Source: Rhizobiaceae bacterium (GTDB lineage: Bacteria; Pseudomonadota; Alphaproteobacteria; Rhizobiales; Rhizobiaceae). Taken from it: a DNA stretch of 64,000 nucleotides. The notes under the pieces were generated by a model that saw nothing but the letters and a program-made list of their open reading frames with translations, did not search any database and had not been told where the DNA came from. Numbering within the stretch: the first letter of the stretch is position 1; every line of letters begins with the position of its first letter. Made by a program: the position numbers and the translations under genes. Positions 20,312-30,125 of this stretch are shown here, one piece after another. Location of the stretch: positions 124,001 through 188,000 of the forward strand of contig JACVCH010000009.1 in assembly GCA_016742175.1 (NCBI GenBank), in the 5' to 3' direction.

Positions 20312-21061
20312 ATGAACGAACACATCGAGATCGAGCGCCGCGGCGCCATCCAGTCCATCCGCATGAACCGGCCGGACAAGAAGAACGCCATCACGCGGGC
20401 GATGTATGCGCAGATGGCGCAGGCGCTGACGGCGGGCGACGGCGACCCGGAAATCCGCTGCCATGTCATCCTCGGCGTGCCGGGCGCGTTCTCGTCGGGC
20501 AACGACCTTGCCGACTTCATGACCGTCGCGACGGGCGGGGAGGGTGGTCGCGAGGTCTACGACTTCCTGCTCGCGCTGGCGAAGTCGCAAAAGCCGATCG
20601 TCTCGGGCGTCGATGGCATCGCCGTCGGCATCGGCACGACGATCAACCTCCACTGCGATCTGACCTTCGCCACCCCGCGCACCGAATTCCGTACCCCCTT
20701 CGTCGATCTCGGCCTCGTCCCCGAGGCAGGCTCCAGCCTGCTCGCCCCGGCAATCGTCGGCCGCCAGCAGGCATTCGCCCTGCTGGGCTTGGGTGAAGGC
20801 TTTTCGGCCGAACGCGCGAAGGAAGCGGGCCTGATCTATGCGGTGGTATCCGAAGCCGAACTCGAAGCCGCCGTCTTCGAAGCCGCCGAACGCATTGCGT
20901 CGAAGCCGCCCGAAGCCCTGAAGATCGCCCGCGACTTCCTCCTCGGCGACCGTGCACCGCTCATCGCCCGCATCGAGGAAGAAGGCGTCCAGTTCCGCAA
21001 CCGCCTCAAGTCGGACGAAGCCCGCAACGCCTTCATGGCCTTCATGAGCCGGAAGAAGTAG
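20312..21061 (+). CDS. Enoyl-CoA hydratase/isomerase family protein
   Basis: A 249-residue crotonase-fold protein. Oxyanion-hole segments FSSGNDLADF and VSGVDGIAVGIG are present; the residue after the latter is followed by TPFVDLGLVPEAGSS, where a glutamate at the usual second catalytic position is retained (PEAGS). The start at 20312 (MNEHIEIERRG) is conserved-looking but has only a weak GCGAGA site, consistent with coupling to the gene 11 bp upstream. With the preceding dehydrogenase it would catalyse the first two beta-oxidation steps on a shared substrate. The enzyme resembles PaaG/DmdD-type hydratases, but specificity is not certain. Confidence 0.88.
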   Translation: MNEHIEIERRGAIQSIRMNRPDKKNAITRAMYAQMAQALTAGDGDPEIRCHVILGVPGAFSSGNDLADFMTVATGGEGGREVYDFLLALAKSQKPIVSGVDGIAVGIGTTINLHCDLTFATPRTEFRTPFVDLGLVPEAGSSLLAPAIVGRQQAFALLGLGEGFSAERAKEAGLIYAVVSEAELEAAVFEAAERIASKPPEALKIARDFLLGDRAPLIARIEEEGVQFRNRLKSDEARNAFMAFMSRKK

Positions 21062-21093
21062 GCAGATCGTCCGCGCATTTGCGCGTCACCCCA

Positions 21094-21305
21094 CCCCCAC
21101 TCCGTCGCGCTTCGCGCGCCACCTCTCCCCCTCGAAAGGGGGGAGGAAACCAAGCTGGAAAAGCGTCGCCCATGCGGCAGCGCTTTCCTCTTCCCCTCGA
21201 AAGGGGAGAGGAAACCGAGTTGGAAAAGCGTCGCCCATGCGGCAGCGCTTTCCTCTCCCCCGGGCAGGGGGAGAGGTGGCGCGCGAAGCGCGACGGAGTG
21301 GGGGG
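21094..21305. repeat. Family C palindromic repeat with internal tandem duplication (copy C3)
   Basis: The outer arms read CCCCCACTCCGTCGCGCTTCG and its complement. The interior contains a 65-bp direct duplication: the segment starting GGAAACCAAGCTGG at 21145 is repeated from 21210. It lies between convergent enoyl-CoA hydratase and pdxH genes, so it could end transcription from both sides. Copies C1 and C2 lack this duplication. Confidence 0.88.
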
Positions 21306-21331
21306 TGCTTCTCCCCGCTTGATCTCGTTAG

Positions 21332-21940
21332 CTACGGATAAAGCCGCTGCTTCCCCCAGCCGTCGCCCTCGCGCTTGAACTGCAACCGGTCGTGCAGGCG
21401 GAAGGGGCGGTCGTGCCAGAATTCGATCTCGACCGGCCGGATGCGAAACCCCGACCAGTGCGCCGGGCGCGGAATGTCGCCGATCGCGTATCGGGCGGTG
21501 TATTCCGCGACCGCCTTTTCGAGCGCGAACCGGCCTTCGAGCGGGCGCGATTGCGCCGACGCCCAGGCGCCGATGCGACTGCCGCGCGGGCGCGTCGCGT
21601 AGTAGGCGTCGGCCTCGGCGTCGGTGACGATCTCGACCGGCCCGCGCACCCGAACCTGCCGGCGCAGGCTCTTCCAGTGGAAGCACATGGCCGCCTTCAT
21701 CGAGCCCAAAATCTCGCGGCCCTTGGCGCTTTCGAAATTGGTGTAGAAGACGAAGCCGTGCGCGTCGAAACCCTTCAAAAGCACCATGCGCACGTTCGGC
21801 AGGCCTTCGCCGTCGACCGTCGCGAGCGCCAGCGCGTTCGGATCGTTCATCTCGCTCGTCTCGGCGTCCTTGAGCCAGTCGGCGAAAAGGCGATAGGGCT
21901 CGGTCGCTTCGGTGAAATCATGGTTGGCTCGCTCGTTCAT
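21332..21940 (-). CDS. pdxH: Pyridoxamine 5'-phosphate oxidase
   Basis: A 202-residue FMN enzyme that makes pyridoxal 5'-phosphate from pyridoxine or pyridoxamine phosphate. Conserved blocks are present: [11 protein letters not shown] and [13 protein letters not shown] (FMN and substrate binding), [15 protein letters not shown], and the C-terminal signature [14 protein letters not shown] ending [15 protein letters not shown]. Length is normal. The start is taken at the ATG 21940, one codon inside an upstream GTG. It converges on the enoyl-CoA hydratase gene, with a family C repeat between them. Confidence 0.95.
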   Translation of the reverse strand: MNERANHDFTEATEPYRLFADWLKDAETSEMNDPNALALATVDGEGLPNVRMVLLKGFDAHGFVFYTNFESAKGREILGSMKAAMCFHWKSLRRQVRVRGPVEIVTDAEADAYYATRPRGSRIGAWASAQSRPLEGRFALEKAVAEYTARYAIGDIPRPAHWSGFRIRPVEIEFWHDRPFRLHDRLQFKREGDGWGKQRLYP

Positions 21941-22067
21941 CACACTATCTCAGCGGCGTTTATTGACTGGGGCTGTCTGTTGATGAAGGCGTGTCTATAA
22001 GACTTAGTCACTGCCGTCGCCATACATTTAACGGATCCGCCGAGCGACATAGCAGGTCGCGGAGCTG

Positions 22068-22091
22068 ATTCGAATTGAACGAAATTCGAAT
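22068..22091. promoter_or_regulatory. Double ATTCGAAT palindrome upstream of the epimerase gene
   Basis: Two copies of the self-complementary octamer ATTCGAAT are spaced exactly 16 bp apart (22068-22075 and 22084-22091), in an AT-rich 274-bp gap between pdxH and the epimerase gene. The arrangement resembles a tandem operator but no regulator is known. The rest of the gap shows no gene. Confidence 0.35.
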
Positions 22092-22217
22092 GAGCGTTGA
22101 ATTTAGTGGAATTCTGCTCCAGATGTTATGTAGATTGATTGGAAGTGATATTTCCACTGTTATTGTTGTTTCCATGTCTGCCTGACGCGGACCCTTCTCA
22201 ATAAACGGACAATTCCT

Positions 22218-23501
22218 ATGCGCGCTCTAATTTGCACAGCCTTCGCACTCTTAGTTACTGTAGCACATGGACAGGAATGGCCAGAATATACCCAGAAACC
22301 CGAGTGGATCGCGGAGTTGAACGAGCGGTACGCCGGGAGGTCGGGAACCTTTCACGATACCTCTTACCCCCATTTTCTCGCTCGTTATGCGCATGACGGC
22401 GACTACCTCAACTGGGGCAAGATACGTGAGTTCCGCAACGACAATGAAATCGTCATGCATGAAAACGGCCTGCCTCAAGTGTGGCAGGACGAAGAGCCAT
22501 ACTGGAATGCGGTTGTGCTGGCCCAATTTGGGTTGACGATGCACGGCAGAATCGTTTTGGGAGATCTGTCGGCGGAGCCGATGTTCTGGAGCACCGTCGA
22601 TAAACTTATCGAACTTCAGCGCGCTGATGGCGGCTTTCCCTATCCTCCCCGACCGCACAAGGACTACCAGTTGGAAGACGGTTGGGTTTCCGCCATGGCC
22701 CAAGGACAAGTTCTGAGCGTACTTGCGCGAGCCTTGCAACTCCGGCCTGACGAGCGAGTTGCGGAGGCAGGAGAGCTTGCATTCCGCAACTTGATGACGC
22801 CAGTTCCTGAAGGTGGTGCGTTCAGCACTATGGCTGATCTCGACTCGTCTCTTTCCGATTTCTTGTTCTTTCCTGAATATCCATCCGATCCTATCGATTA
22901 CACTCTGAACGGATACATATTCTGCCTGCTTGGAATATACGATTGGTCAAAAACAGATAGCAGATCGCATTTAGAGGCGGAGGAAGTATTCAATAAGGGT
23001 GTTGAGACGACCGAGCGGATAATTCACTATTTTGATGTCGACGGTTTCTCGACATACGATCTAGGCCACATCGTACTTGGCAACTGGCCATATGTGTCGG
23101 AGCACTATCTTGGAATTCATGTTTATCTTCTGCATGCACTCCATTCCATTACGAATGTAGAGCGGTTTAAGGAATATGAAATAAAGTGGGCGGACAAAAT
23201 TGACCAGATGAATAGGCCCCTGAGGCTTACCACTTTCGTGATAGAACCTGACTTGCTCAAGGCTGGAGAGCCGATCACAATTCAAGTTGGCGTCTCGGGT
23301 GGATCAGAAAAACCGGCGGAGTTTCGGCTTGCGGTAAAGCAAGGAAATGATTGGACGGACATATCAGCATTCTCGACCGCGACGAATATCAAGTGGACGC
23401 CCAAAGAAAGTGGTGAGTTCATTGTGGGGATCTTCTCACGAAATGTCGGGTCACAGACTGATTACGACAACTTTCGCTACCAATCCGTGACGGTAGAGTG
23501 A
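22218..23501 (+). CDS. Secreted D-glucuronyl C5-epimerase family protein
   Basis: A 427-residue protein with an N-terminal signal peptide (MRALICTAFALLVTVAHG, cleavage probably before QEWP). Residues about 140-330 resemble the C-terminal catalytic domain of heparosan glucuronyl C5-epimerases (PF06662): NGYIFCLLGIYDW and the paired HIVLGNWPYVSEHYLGIH/LLHAL stretch. The last 90 residues look like a beta-sandwich of the Y_Y_Y or Ig type. It stands alone, with clearly lower GC than its neighbours and no sulfotransferase or polysaccharide genes nearby. A role in epimerising a uronic-acid polymer in the periplasm or outside the cell is inferred; the family assignment is from motif recognition. Confidence 0.75.
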   Translation: MRALICTAFALLVTVAHGQEWPEYTQKPEWIAELNERYAGRSGTFHDTSYPHFLARYAHDGDYLNWGKIREFRNDNEIVMHENGLPQVWQDEEPYWNAVVLAQFGLTMHGRIVLGDLSAEPMFWSTVDKLIELQRADGGFPYPPRPHKDYQLEDGWVSAMAQGQVLSVLARALQLRPDERVAEAGELAFRNLMTPVPEGGAFSTMADLDSSLSDFLFFPEYPSDPIDYTLNGYIFCLLGIYDWSKTDSRSHLEAEEVFNKGVETTERIIHYFDVDGFSTYDLGHIVLGNWPYVSEHYLGIHVYLLHALHSITNVERFKEYEIKWADKIDQMNRPLRLTTFVIEPDLLKAGEPITIQVGVSGGSEKPAEFRLAVKQGNDWTDISAFSTATNIKWTPKESGEFIVGIFSRNVGSQTDYDNFRYQSVTVE

Positions 23502-23579
23502 GTGGCCATGCCAGATTTGGTGATGAGCTATAGATCTCGCTTTGCAGTTCGTGTGTTTTGTTTTATACGACTTTCCCTT

Positions 23580-23610
23580 CTGGTCGGCAGGTGCTTCATG
23601 CTCCGACCAG
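23580..23610. terminator. Hairpin downstream of the epimerase gene
   Basis: An 8-bp perfect stem CTGGTCGG/CCGACCAG with a 15-nt loop, 79 bp after the epimerase stop. There is no T run, so it is at best a weak or factor-dependent terminator. The surrounding gap 23502-23759 has no convincing gene. Confidence 0.35.
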
Positions 23611-23759
23611 CTTGCTACACGCGTTAACGTTAGATGCCCCTTAGAGGCGGAGTGAAATTCACGCGACGAGAACTCTGCGTTAACTCAATCCCCTACATTC
23701 TACACCTCTGCGCGCATGATTCCTGGGGAGATGACGCATTGTTGCACCCGTTGCAAGCG

Positions 23760-24179
23760 ATGGCGATGACGGCACGGCGGGCGATTTTGCTGGCCACGAT
23801 GGCGTCGTGCCTTGCCGCCTGCGGCTCGCGCGGCGTCACGCTCGAGGACGTCGCCAAGGACACGTCCATCGTCACCGGCTCGGTCCAGAAGACCGAGGCG
23901 CCGAAGGATGCGACCGAACTTTCCGATGCGGCGACCATCCGCAATGTCGTCTCCGCGCTCGACCTCGAGGCCGGGGCGCCCGATGCGCTGGCCTGGGCGA
24001 ATGCCGAGACGGGCTCGCGCGGCGCGCTGCGGCAGATCAGCGAATACAACGAACAGGGCACGCGCTGTCGTCGCTTCGAGGCGACGCGCGAAAGCTTCGA
24101 CGGCATCGCGCTCTATCAGGGCGAATCCTGCCTCGCCTCGGGCGGCATGTGGGCGATGACGGCCTTCGACAAGCGTTGA
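23760..24179 (+). CDS. Small outer-membrane lipoprotein of unknown function
   Basis: A 139-residue protein with a lipoprotein signal peptide: positive start (MAMTARR), hydrophobic core and lipobox LAAC followed by GSRG. The mature part holds a region like the C-terminal domain of rickettsial 17-kDa surface antigens and related proteins, with two cysteines (TRCRRFEA and ESCLASGG) spaced as in that group and an ending GGMWAMTAFDKR. The frame is open 42 codons further upstream, but the signal peptide sets the start at 23760 or 23766. It precedes macA by about 175 bp. Function unknown. Confidence 0.75.
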   Translation: MAMTARRAILLATMASCLAACGSRGVTLEDVAKDTSIVTGSVQKTEAPKDATELSDAATIRNVVSALDLEAGAPDALAWANAETGSRGALRQISEYNEQGTRCRRFEATRESFDGIALYQGESCLASGGMWAMTAFDKR

Positions 24180-24355
24180 GAACCGGCTTTCCGGCCGCGC
24201 CGCACCCGTTCAGCTTCGGTTTGGCGCTCGTGCGCTAGACTGTCTCCAACATCGGAAAAGACGTGGCGGGCCGCGCCGAACGAAAACCCTTGTGCGCACC
24301 GCGCATCAGGGAACGACCAACTGCGCGCGGCCGGCAAGTTGAAGAGGAGAGGGCG

Positions 24356-25471
24356 ATGGGCTCTCGCATGGTTCGCAACCTCGTTCTGGTCGGCGCGCTG
24401 GCTGCCGTCGCCGGCTTCGTAGTCCAGGGATCATCCTTCGGGCCCGGATCGGCCGAGGCGGTCGATCTGCCGACGGCCGACATCGCCGCCGGCGCGATCG
24501 AACACACGGTGACGGCGGCCGGCAAGCTCGTGCCCTTGCGCGAGGTCGATGTCGGCGCGCAGGTTTCCGGTCAGTTGCAGACCCTGCACGTCACGGAGGG
24601 CGATCAGGTCGGCCGCGGCGACCTTCTGGCCGAGATCGACCCGACGCTTGCCCGCGCCGGTCTCGTCGAGGCGGAGGCCTCGGTCGACATGCTGCGTGCC
24701 GACCTTGGCGCGCGGACGGCAGAGCGCGAAGCGGCGGCGGCGACCATCGACCGGCTGCGCACGCTTGCCGCCCGCAACATCGTGACCGGCGCCGAACTCC
24801 AGATCGCCGAGACGCAACTTGCCGTCACCGAGGCCGCCGCCGCCAGCCTCGAGGCGCAGATCCGGCAGGCCGAAGCCGTGCTGGATACCGCTCGCGCCAA
24901 TATGGCCTACACGCGCATCCTCGCGCCGATGGACGGCACGATCATGTCGATCGCCGCCCGCGAGGGGCAGACGCTCAACGCCAACAACGAAGCGCCGCTG
25001 ATCCTGACGATCGCCGATCTCGACCGGATGCGCGTCGAGGCGGAGGTATCGGAGGCCGATGTCGCGCGCCTGTCCCCCGGCCTCGATGCTTATTTCACCG
25101 TTCTGGGCGGTGGTGGAGAGCGCTGGGACGGCCGGCTTCTCCAGGTCCTGCCGCAACCCATCATCGACAATCAGGTCGTCTTCTATCGCGCGTTGTTCGA
25201 GGTCGACAATGCCGACCGGCGGCTGAAGAGCCAGATGACGGCGCAGATCTTCTTCGTGCTCGAAAGCGCGGCCGGCGTTCCGCTGGTGCCGCTCGCGGCG
25301 CTGGAGGCGGCCGGCCGCGGCGGCGACGAGGACCGGGTGACGGTGCGCGGGGCTGATGGACGGCTGGTGGAACGCGTCGTCACGCTCGGCGTGCGTGACG
25401 AAATCCGTGCCGCCGTGCTCGACGGCCTGTCGGTCGGCGAGACGGTGATGCTGGGCGGCCCGGCGCGATGA
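24356..25471 (+). CDS. macA: MacA-type periplasmic adaptor of an ABC efflux system
   Basis: A 371-residue membrane fusion protein with an N-terminal membrane anchor (residues about 6-25), a biotinyl-lipoyl half motif EVDVGAQVSGQLQ, a coiled-coil hairpin rich in Ala and Glu (about 95-185), the second lipoyl half ILAPMDGTIMSIAAREGQT, and beta-barrel domains. The start at 24356 has GAGGAGAG upstream. Its stop overlaps the macB start (ATGA), so the two are coupled. MacA links the MacB ATPase to an outer-membrane channel; no TolC-like gene is in the window. Confidence 0.92.
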   Translation: MGSRMVRNLVLVGALAAVAGFVVQGSSFGPGSAEAVDLPTADIAAGAIEHTVTAAGKLVPLREVDVGAQVSGQLQTLHVTEGDQVGRGDLLAEIDPTLARAGLVEAEASVDMLRADLGARTAEREAAAATIDRLRTLAARNIVTGAELQIAETQLAVTEAAAASLEAQIRQAEAVLDTARANMAYTRILAPMDGTIMSIAAREGQTLNANNEAPLILTIADLDRMRVEAEVSEADVARLSPGLDAYFTVLGGGGERWDGRLLQVLPQPIIDNQVVFYRALFEVDNADRRLKSQMTAQIFFVLESAAGVPLVPLAALEAAGRGGDEDRVTVRGADGRLVERVVTLGVRDEIRAAVLDGLSVGETVMLGGPAR

Positions 25472-27477
25472 GCGCCACGCCCCATCCGCGCGAATTCGCC
25501 GCGGCGGCCGACGCCGCCCCGCCGCTGATCGCCCTGCGGGGCGTCACGCGGACCTATGGCGAGGGGGAGGGCGCGACGACGGTGCTGCGCGACGTCGATC
25601 TCGACATCGGCGCCGGCGAATTCGTCGCCATCGTCGGCCAGTCGGGGTCCGGAAAGTCGACGCTGATGAACATCATCGGCTGCCTCGACAGGCCGACGCT
25701 GGGCGTTTTCACTGTCGCCGGACGCGAAACGGGGGCGATGCCGCCCGACGAGCTCGCCGCCCTTCGCGCCCGGCATTTCGGCTTCGTCTTCCAGCGCTAC
25801 CATCTGATTTCGGGCATGAGCGCGGCGCGCAATGTCGAGATGCCGGCGATCTATGCCGGCCTTCCCACCGACGAACGCCGTGCGCGGGCAGGCAAACTCC
25901 TCGCGCGCCTCGGTCTGGAAGCCCGCGCGTCGCATCGACCTGCCGAACTTTCCGGCGGTCAGCAGCAGCGCGTCTCGATCGCGCGCGCACTAATGAACGA
26001 ACCGGAACTGATCCTTGCCGACGAGCCGACCGGCGCGCTCGATTCCGAAAGCGGCGACGCCGTGCTGGCCCTTCTGCGCGCGCTTCACCGCGAGGGGCGC
26101 ACCATCGTGCTCGTCACCCATGATCCACAGATCGCCGCCTCGGCCGACCGTGTCGTTACCATCCGCGACGGCCGGATCGTCTCCGACGAGCGTCGGGGCG
26201 GCGCGGGCGATGCCGGGGCTAACGTCCCTCCTGTTCCGGCATCGCCCGGCCCGTCGGGCGCGAACGCATCGGGATCGGGGCTCGGCGAAGCGGCCGCCAT
26301 GGCCGTGGCGGCGTTGGTGCAGAACCGGCTGCGCTCGCTCCTGACAATGCTGGGCATCATCATCGGCGTCGCGTCGGTCATCGCCATGCTGGCGATCGGC
26401 GCGGGCGCGCGCGAGCAGGTGCTCGACGACATCCGCAAGATGGGAACGGACCTGATCGAGGTGAAGCGCGGCGCACGAAACGTGCGCGGCGGCGGCGACG
26501 ACGTGCGCACGCTGGTCGCCGGCGACCTCGACGCGTTGTCACGCCTCGACGCAGTGTCCGGCGTGGTGCCGGAGACCGACCAGTCGGTCGTCCTGCGCTA
26601 CGGTGGCATCGACCATCAGATCACTGCGCTCGGCACCAGCAGCCAGTTTCCCCACGTTCGCGACTGGCCGGCGGTGCGGGGCGTTTTCTTCTCGCCCGAC
26701 CATGAGCGACGTTATGCCAACGTCATCGTCATCGGAGCGCGGACGGCCGAGACGCTCTTTAGCGACGGGGCCGACCCGCTCGGCGCCTTCGTCCTCGTCA
26801 ACAACGCGCCCTTCCAGGTGATCGGCGTGATGGAGGAGAAGGGCATCGTCACCGGCGGCGGCCGCCACGATCGCGACGACCAGATCTGGGTGCCCTACAC
26901 GACGGCCGGCGCGCGGCTCTTCGGGCAGGATCATTTCAAGGAACTGTTCGTGAAGGTCGCGCCCGGCCATTCGCTGGCGGCGGCGGAACAGGAAATCTTC
27001 GACACCGTTCTCGCCCGGCACGGCCGCGAGGATTTTCATCTGCGCAACATGAGCGCGGCGATCGCGCAGGCCGAGGCCGCGCAAGGCACCTTCACCGTGC
27101 TTCTGGGGACCATCGCCGCGATCTCGCTTCTGGTCGGCGGCATCGGCGTCATGAACATCATGCTGGTCTCGGTCACCGAGCGCATCGGCGAGATCGGCAT
27201 CCGCATGGCGGTCGGCGCGCGCCGGGCCGACATCACCACCCAGTTCCTGGTCGAGGCGGTGATGGTCTGCATGGCCGGCGGCCTGATCGGGGCGGCGCTC
27301 GGCATCGGCGTCAGCATCGGCCTGCCGATGCTCGACGATGGCTGGCGCGCGATCCTCGAACCGGAACCGGTGATGATCGCGCTCGCTTGCGCACTGGCGA
27401 CCGGGCTCGTCTTCGGTCTTGCCCCGGCCCGCAAGGCGGCCCGTCTCGATCCGGTCGCCGCCCTGGCGCGAAACTGA
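25468..27477 (+). CDS. macB: MacB-type ABC transporter, ATPase fused to FtsX-like permease
   Basis: A 669-residue protein. The ATPase domain (1 to about 245) has Walker [10 protein letters not shown] (57-65), signature [15 protein letters not shown] and Walker [15 protein letters not shown] linker leads to a membrane helix ([20 protein letters not shown]), a periplasmic MacB core domain, and three C-terminal helices with the FtsX family motif [19 protein letters not shown]. MacB acts as a mechanotransmitter for export of macrolides, peptides or lipoproteins; the substrate here is not known. It forms an operon with macA. Confidence 0.95.
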   Translation: MSATPHPREFAAAADAAPPLIALRGVTRTYGEGEGATTVLRDVDLDIGAGEFVAIVGQSGSGKSTLMNIIGCLDRPTLGVFTVAGRETGAMPPDELAALRARHFGFVFQRYHLISGMSAARNVEMPAIYAGLPTDERRARAGKLLARLGLEARASHRPAELSGGQQQRVSIARALMNEPELILADEPTGALDSESGDAVLALLRALHREGRTIVLVTHDPQIAASADRVVTIRDGRIVSDERRGGAGDAGANVPPVPASPGPSGANASGSGLGEAAAMAVAALVQNRLRSLLTMLGIIIGVASVIAMLAIGAGAREQVLDDIRKMGTDLIEVKRGARNVRGGGDDVRTLVAGDLDALSRLDAVSGVVPETDQSVVLRYGGIDHQITALGTSSQFPHVRDWPAVRGVFFSPDHERRYANVIVIGARTAETLFSDGADPLGAFVLVNNAPFQVIGVMEEKGIVTGGGRHDRDDQIWVPYTTAGARLFGQDHFKELFVKVAPGHSLAAAEQEIFDTVLARHGREDFHLRNMSAAIAQAEAAQGTFTVLLGTIAAISLLVGGIGVMNIMLVSVTERIGEIGIRMAVGARRADITTQFLVEAVMVCMAGGLIGAALGIGVSIGLPMLDDGWRAILEPEPVMIALACALATGLVFGLAPARKAARLDPVAALARN

Positions 27478-27549
27478 ATGGCCACTGGAATTCCTTCCTA
27501 GCCATGCGCATATTGGGCCCGACCCATCCTCAATTCGGGCAGGCAATTC

Positions 27550-28512
27550 ATGCGCGATCCCTATCAGGTCCTGGGCGTTGCCAAGAACGCCTCGGCCAAG
27601 GACATCAAGTCGGCTTACCGGAAGCTGGCGAAGAAATATCATCCGGACCAGAACGCCGACGACCCGAAGGCGCAGGAGCGCTTCGCCGAGGCGAGCCAGG
27701 CCTACGAGATCGTTGGCGACGACGACAAGCGCGGCCAGTTCGACCGCGGCGAGATCGACGCGACGGGCAAGCCCCGCTTCACCGGCTTCGAGGGCGCGGG
27801 CGGTGGCGGCGATCCGTTCGGCGGCTTTCGGCGCGCCGGCGCAGGCCCGGGGGGCGGGCGCTACGAGTTCCGCTCGGCGGGCGGCGCCGATCCGTTCGGA
27901 GATGCCGGCGAGGACATCTTCTCGCACATCTTCGGCCAGGCCTTCCGCCAGGGCGGCGCGCAGGCCGGGCCTCAGCCGGGCGCCGGAGCGCAGGCAGGCC
28001 AGCGCCGCCAGCCGCGTGGCAGCGATTTGCAGGCGACGCTCGACGTGACGCTCGAGGAAGCGGCGACGGGCGCCAAGGTCACCGCCGTCTTTCCAGACGG
28101 GCGCAAGATCGCGGTCAAGCTGCCGGCCTTCCTCGAGGACGGGCAGACGATCCGCCTGAAAGGGCAGGGCGAGCAGCTCGGCATAGGCGAGCCTGGCGAC
28201 GCGCTGGTCAAGATCCGATTCAAGCCGCATCCGCTTTACCGGATCGAGGGACGCGACCTTCATGTCGACCTGCCGGTGCAGCTCGAGGATGCGGTGCTCG
28301 GCGCCAAGCTGCCGGTCGAGACGCCGACCGGCCGCCTCGCGGTCGCCATTCCGGAATGGTCGAGCTCGGACAAGCGCTTGCGCTTGAAGGGCAAGGGCCT
28401 GCCGACCAAGCATGGCGGCCATGGCGATCTCTACGTACATGTCGCCGTGATGCTGCCGCTTGACCGCGACGACGACCTCGAAGCGCTGATGCGCGCGCGC
28501 CGCGCGTCCTGA
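27550..28512 (+). CDS. DnaJ-class co-chaperone (CbpA/DnaJ C-terminal type)
   Basis: A 320-residue J-domain protein. The N-terminal J domain (1 to about 65) has the HPD tripeptide at residues 31-33, needed to stimulate DnaK. A Gly/Phe-rich linker (about 75-160, with GGGDPFGGF) follows, and the C-terminal half is the two-part DnaJ substrate-binding domain ([15 protein letters not shown] ... [13 protein letters not shown] ... [17 protein letters not shown]). It lacks the cysteine-rich zinc domain, so it is a type II, CbpA-like protein rather than DnaJ proper. It is followed by fabI 91 bp downstream, in the same direction. Confidence 0.92.
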   Translation: MRDPYQVLGVAKNASAKDIKSAYRKLAKKYHPDQNADDPKAQERFAEASQAYEIVGDDDKRGQFDRGEIDATGKPRFTGFEGAGGGGDPFGGFRRAGAGPGGGRYEFRSAGGADPFGDAGEDIFSHIFGQAFRQGGAQAGPQPGAGAQAGQRRQPRGSDLQATLDVTLEEAATGAKVTAVFPDGRKIAVKLPAFLEDGQTIRLKGQGEQLGIGEPGDALVKIRFKPHPLYRIEGRDLHVDLPVQLEDAVLGAKLPVETPTGRLAVAIPEWSSSDKRLRLKGKGLPTKHGGHGDLYVHVAVMLPLDRDDDLEALMRARRAS

Positions 28513-28603
28513 TCGCCGGTGCCGTTCGACGGTCTCGCGGCTTGATGCCGCACACCCTCTATGCGATAGGCTCGGTCCAACGGGATCGCGTCGAGGGAAT
28601 GAC

Positions 28604-29416
28604 ATGGCAGGTGGGAACGGATTGATGGCCGGCAAGCGCGGCCTCATCATGGGCGTGGCGAACAATCGCTCGATCGCCTGGGGCATCGCGAAGGCCTGCG
28701 CCGAACAGGGCGCCGAACTCGCCTTCACCTGGCAGGGCGACGCCTTGAAGAAGCGCGTCGAGCCGCTCGCTGCCGAACTCGGCGCGCATCTGGCCGGCCA
28801 TTGCGACGTGTCCGACATGGCGACGATCGATGCCGTCTTCGCCGACCTCGAAGCCAAATGGGGCAAGCTCGACTTCGTCGTCCACGCCATCGGCTTTTCC
28901 GACAAGGACGAGCTCGTCGGCCGCTATGTCGACACCAGCCACGGCAATTTCGTGAAGACCATGGACATCTCGGTCTATTCCTTCACCGCCGTCGCGCAGC
29001 GCGCCGAAAAGCTCATGACCGAGGGCGGCTCGCTCCTGACCATGACCTATTACGGCGCCGAGAAGGTCATGCCGAACTACAACGTCATGGGCGTCGCCAA
29101 GGCCGCGCTCGAAGCGTCCGTCCAGTATCTTGCGGTCGATCTCGGCCCGAAGAACATCCGCGTCAACGCCATCTCGGCCGGCCCGATCAAGACGCTCGCC
29201 GCCTCCGGCATCGGCGATTTCCGCTACATCCTGAAGTGGAACGAGTACAACGCCCCGCTGCGCCGCACGGTCACCATCGAAGAAGTCGGCCAGACCGGCG
29301 TCTACCTCCTCTCCGACATGTCGAAGGGCATGACGGGCGAGGTGCTGCACGTCGATTCCGGCTACCACGTCGTCGGCATGAAGGCGGTCGACGCGCCGGA
29401 CATCTCGACGGTCTGA
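28604..29416 (+). CDS. fabI: Enoyl-[acyl-carrier-protein] reductase (NADH)
   Basis: A 270-residue short-chain dehydrogenase homologue that reduces the enoyl-ACP double bond in fatty acid synthesis. It has the FabI variants GLIMGVANNRSIAWGIA for the NAD loop and the catalytic Tyr-(x)6-Lys arrangement in YNVMGVAKAAL, plus SAGPIKTLAASGI in the substrate loop. The ATG at 28604 is used; an internal ATG seven codons later would give the more usual length. It may be co-transcribed with the J-protein gene before it and the phosphatase gene after it. Confidence 0.95.
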   Translation: MAGGNGLMAGKRGLIMGVANNRSIAWGIAKACAEQGAELAFTWQGDALKKRVEPLAAELGAHLAGHCDVSDMATIDAVFADLEAKWGKLDFVVHAIGFSDKDELVGRYVDTSHGNFVKTMDISVYSFTAVAQRAEKLMTEGGSLLTMTYYGAEKVMPNYNVMGVAKAALEASVQYLAVDLGPKNIRVNAISAGPIKTLAASGIGDFRYILKWNEYNAPLRRTVTIEEVGQTGVYLLSDMSKGMTGEVLHVDSGYHVVGMKAVDAPDISTV

Positions 29417-29483
29417 CGACCCTCACCAACAAATGACCGACTGTAACTTGCGGCCCGGCGACGGGTCGCGCTAATCCAAGCGC

Positions 29484-30071
29484 ATGGCAACGCTCATCTA
29501 TTTCATCCGGCACGGCCAGACCGACTGGAACGCCACCATGCGCCTGCAGGGGCAGGCCGACACGGACCTGAACGATCTCGGCCGCGCGCAGGCCGACCGA
29601 AATGGCGAGCGGCTGGCCGAACTCCAGCCCGACATCGCCTCGTTCCGCTTCGTCGCGAGCCCCCTGAAGCGCACCCGCGAGACGATGGAGCGCGTGCGCG
29701 CCGGCGCCGGCCTGCCGCGCCGCGGCTATTTGACCGACCCGCGCCTCATCGAGGTCCATTTCGGCGACTGGCAGGGCAAGACGCTGGAAGAGGTGGAGGC
29801 CGGCAGGCCGGGCTCGACCGCCGCGCGCGAAGCCGACAAATGGCATTTCGTGCCGCCCGGCCCGGCCGGCGAAAGCTACGACCGCCTGATGTCCCGCTTC
29901 CGGCCGTTCCTCGACGAGATCACCCGCCCCACCGTCTGCGTCACCCACGGCGGCATCCTCCGCGCCGTCTTCCGCATCGCCGGCGGCCTTGGCGCCGCGG
30001 AAGCTGCAGCGCTCGTCATCCCGCAGGACAAGATCCTGCGGTGGGACGGCGTGAAGCTGGAGTGGTTGTAG
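29484..30071 (+). CDS. Histidine phosphatase (phosphoglycerate mutase-like) family protein
   Basis: A 195-residue phosphatase with the RHG motif (FIRHGQTDWN, phospho-accepting His10), the conserved arginine in ASPLKRTRETM, a glutamate in LIEVHFGDWQG and the second histidine in VTHGGILRA. Proteins of this type include phosphoglycerate mutase-like enzymes and alpha-ribazole phosphatases; the natural substrate is unknown. It starts 67 bp after fabI and converges on the DUF1344 gene, with a family A repeat pair between. Confidence 0.88.
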   Translation: MATLIYFIRHGQTDWNATMRLQGQADTDLNDLGRAQADRNGERLAELQPDIASFRFVASPLKRTRETMERVRAGAGLPRRGYLTDPRLIEVHFGDWQGKTLEEVEAGRPGSTAAREADKWHFVPPGPAGESYDRLMSRFRPFLDEITRPTVCVTHGGILRAVFRIAGGLGAAEAAALVIPQDKILRWDGVKLEWL

Positions 30072-30125
30072 GCGGGCTGGCTGCAATGCCGCACGTGTTG
30101 GAAGGACGCACCACGTTGAAACGGC

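Noticed and set aside
23508-23627. A short frame of about 39 codons (MPDLVMSYRSRF...) after the epimerase gene
   Set aside because: No ribosome site, no homology recognised, unusual Cys/Arg/Phe-rich translation; likely chance in an AT-richer stretch.
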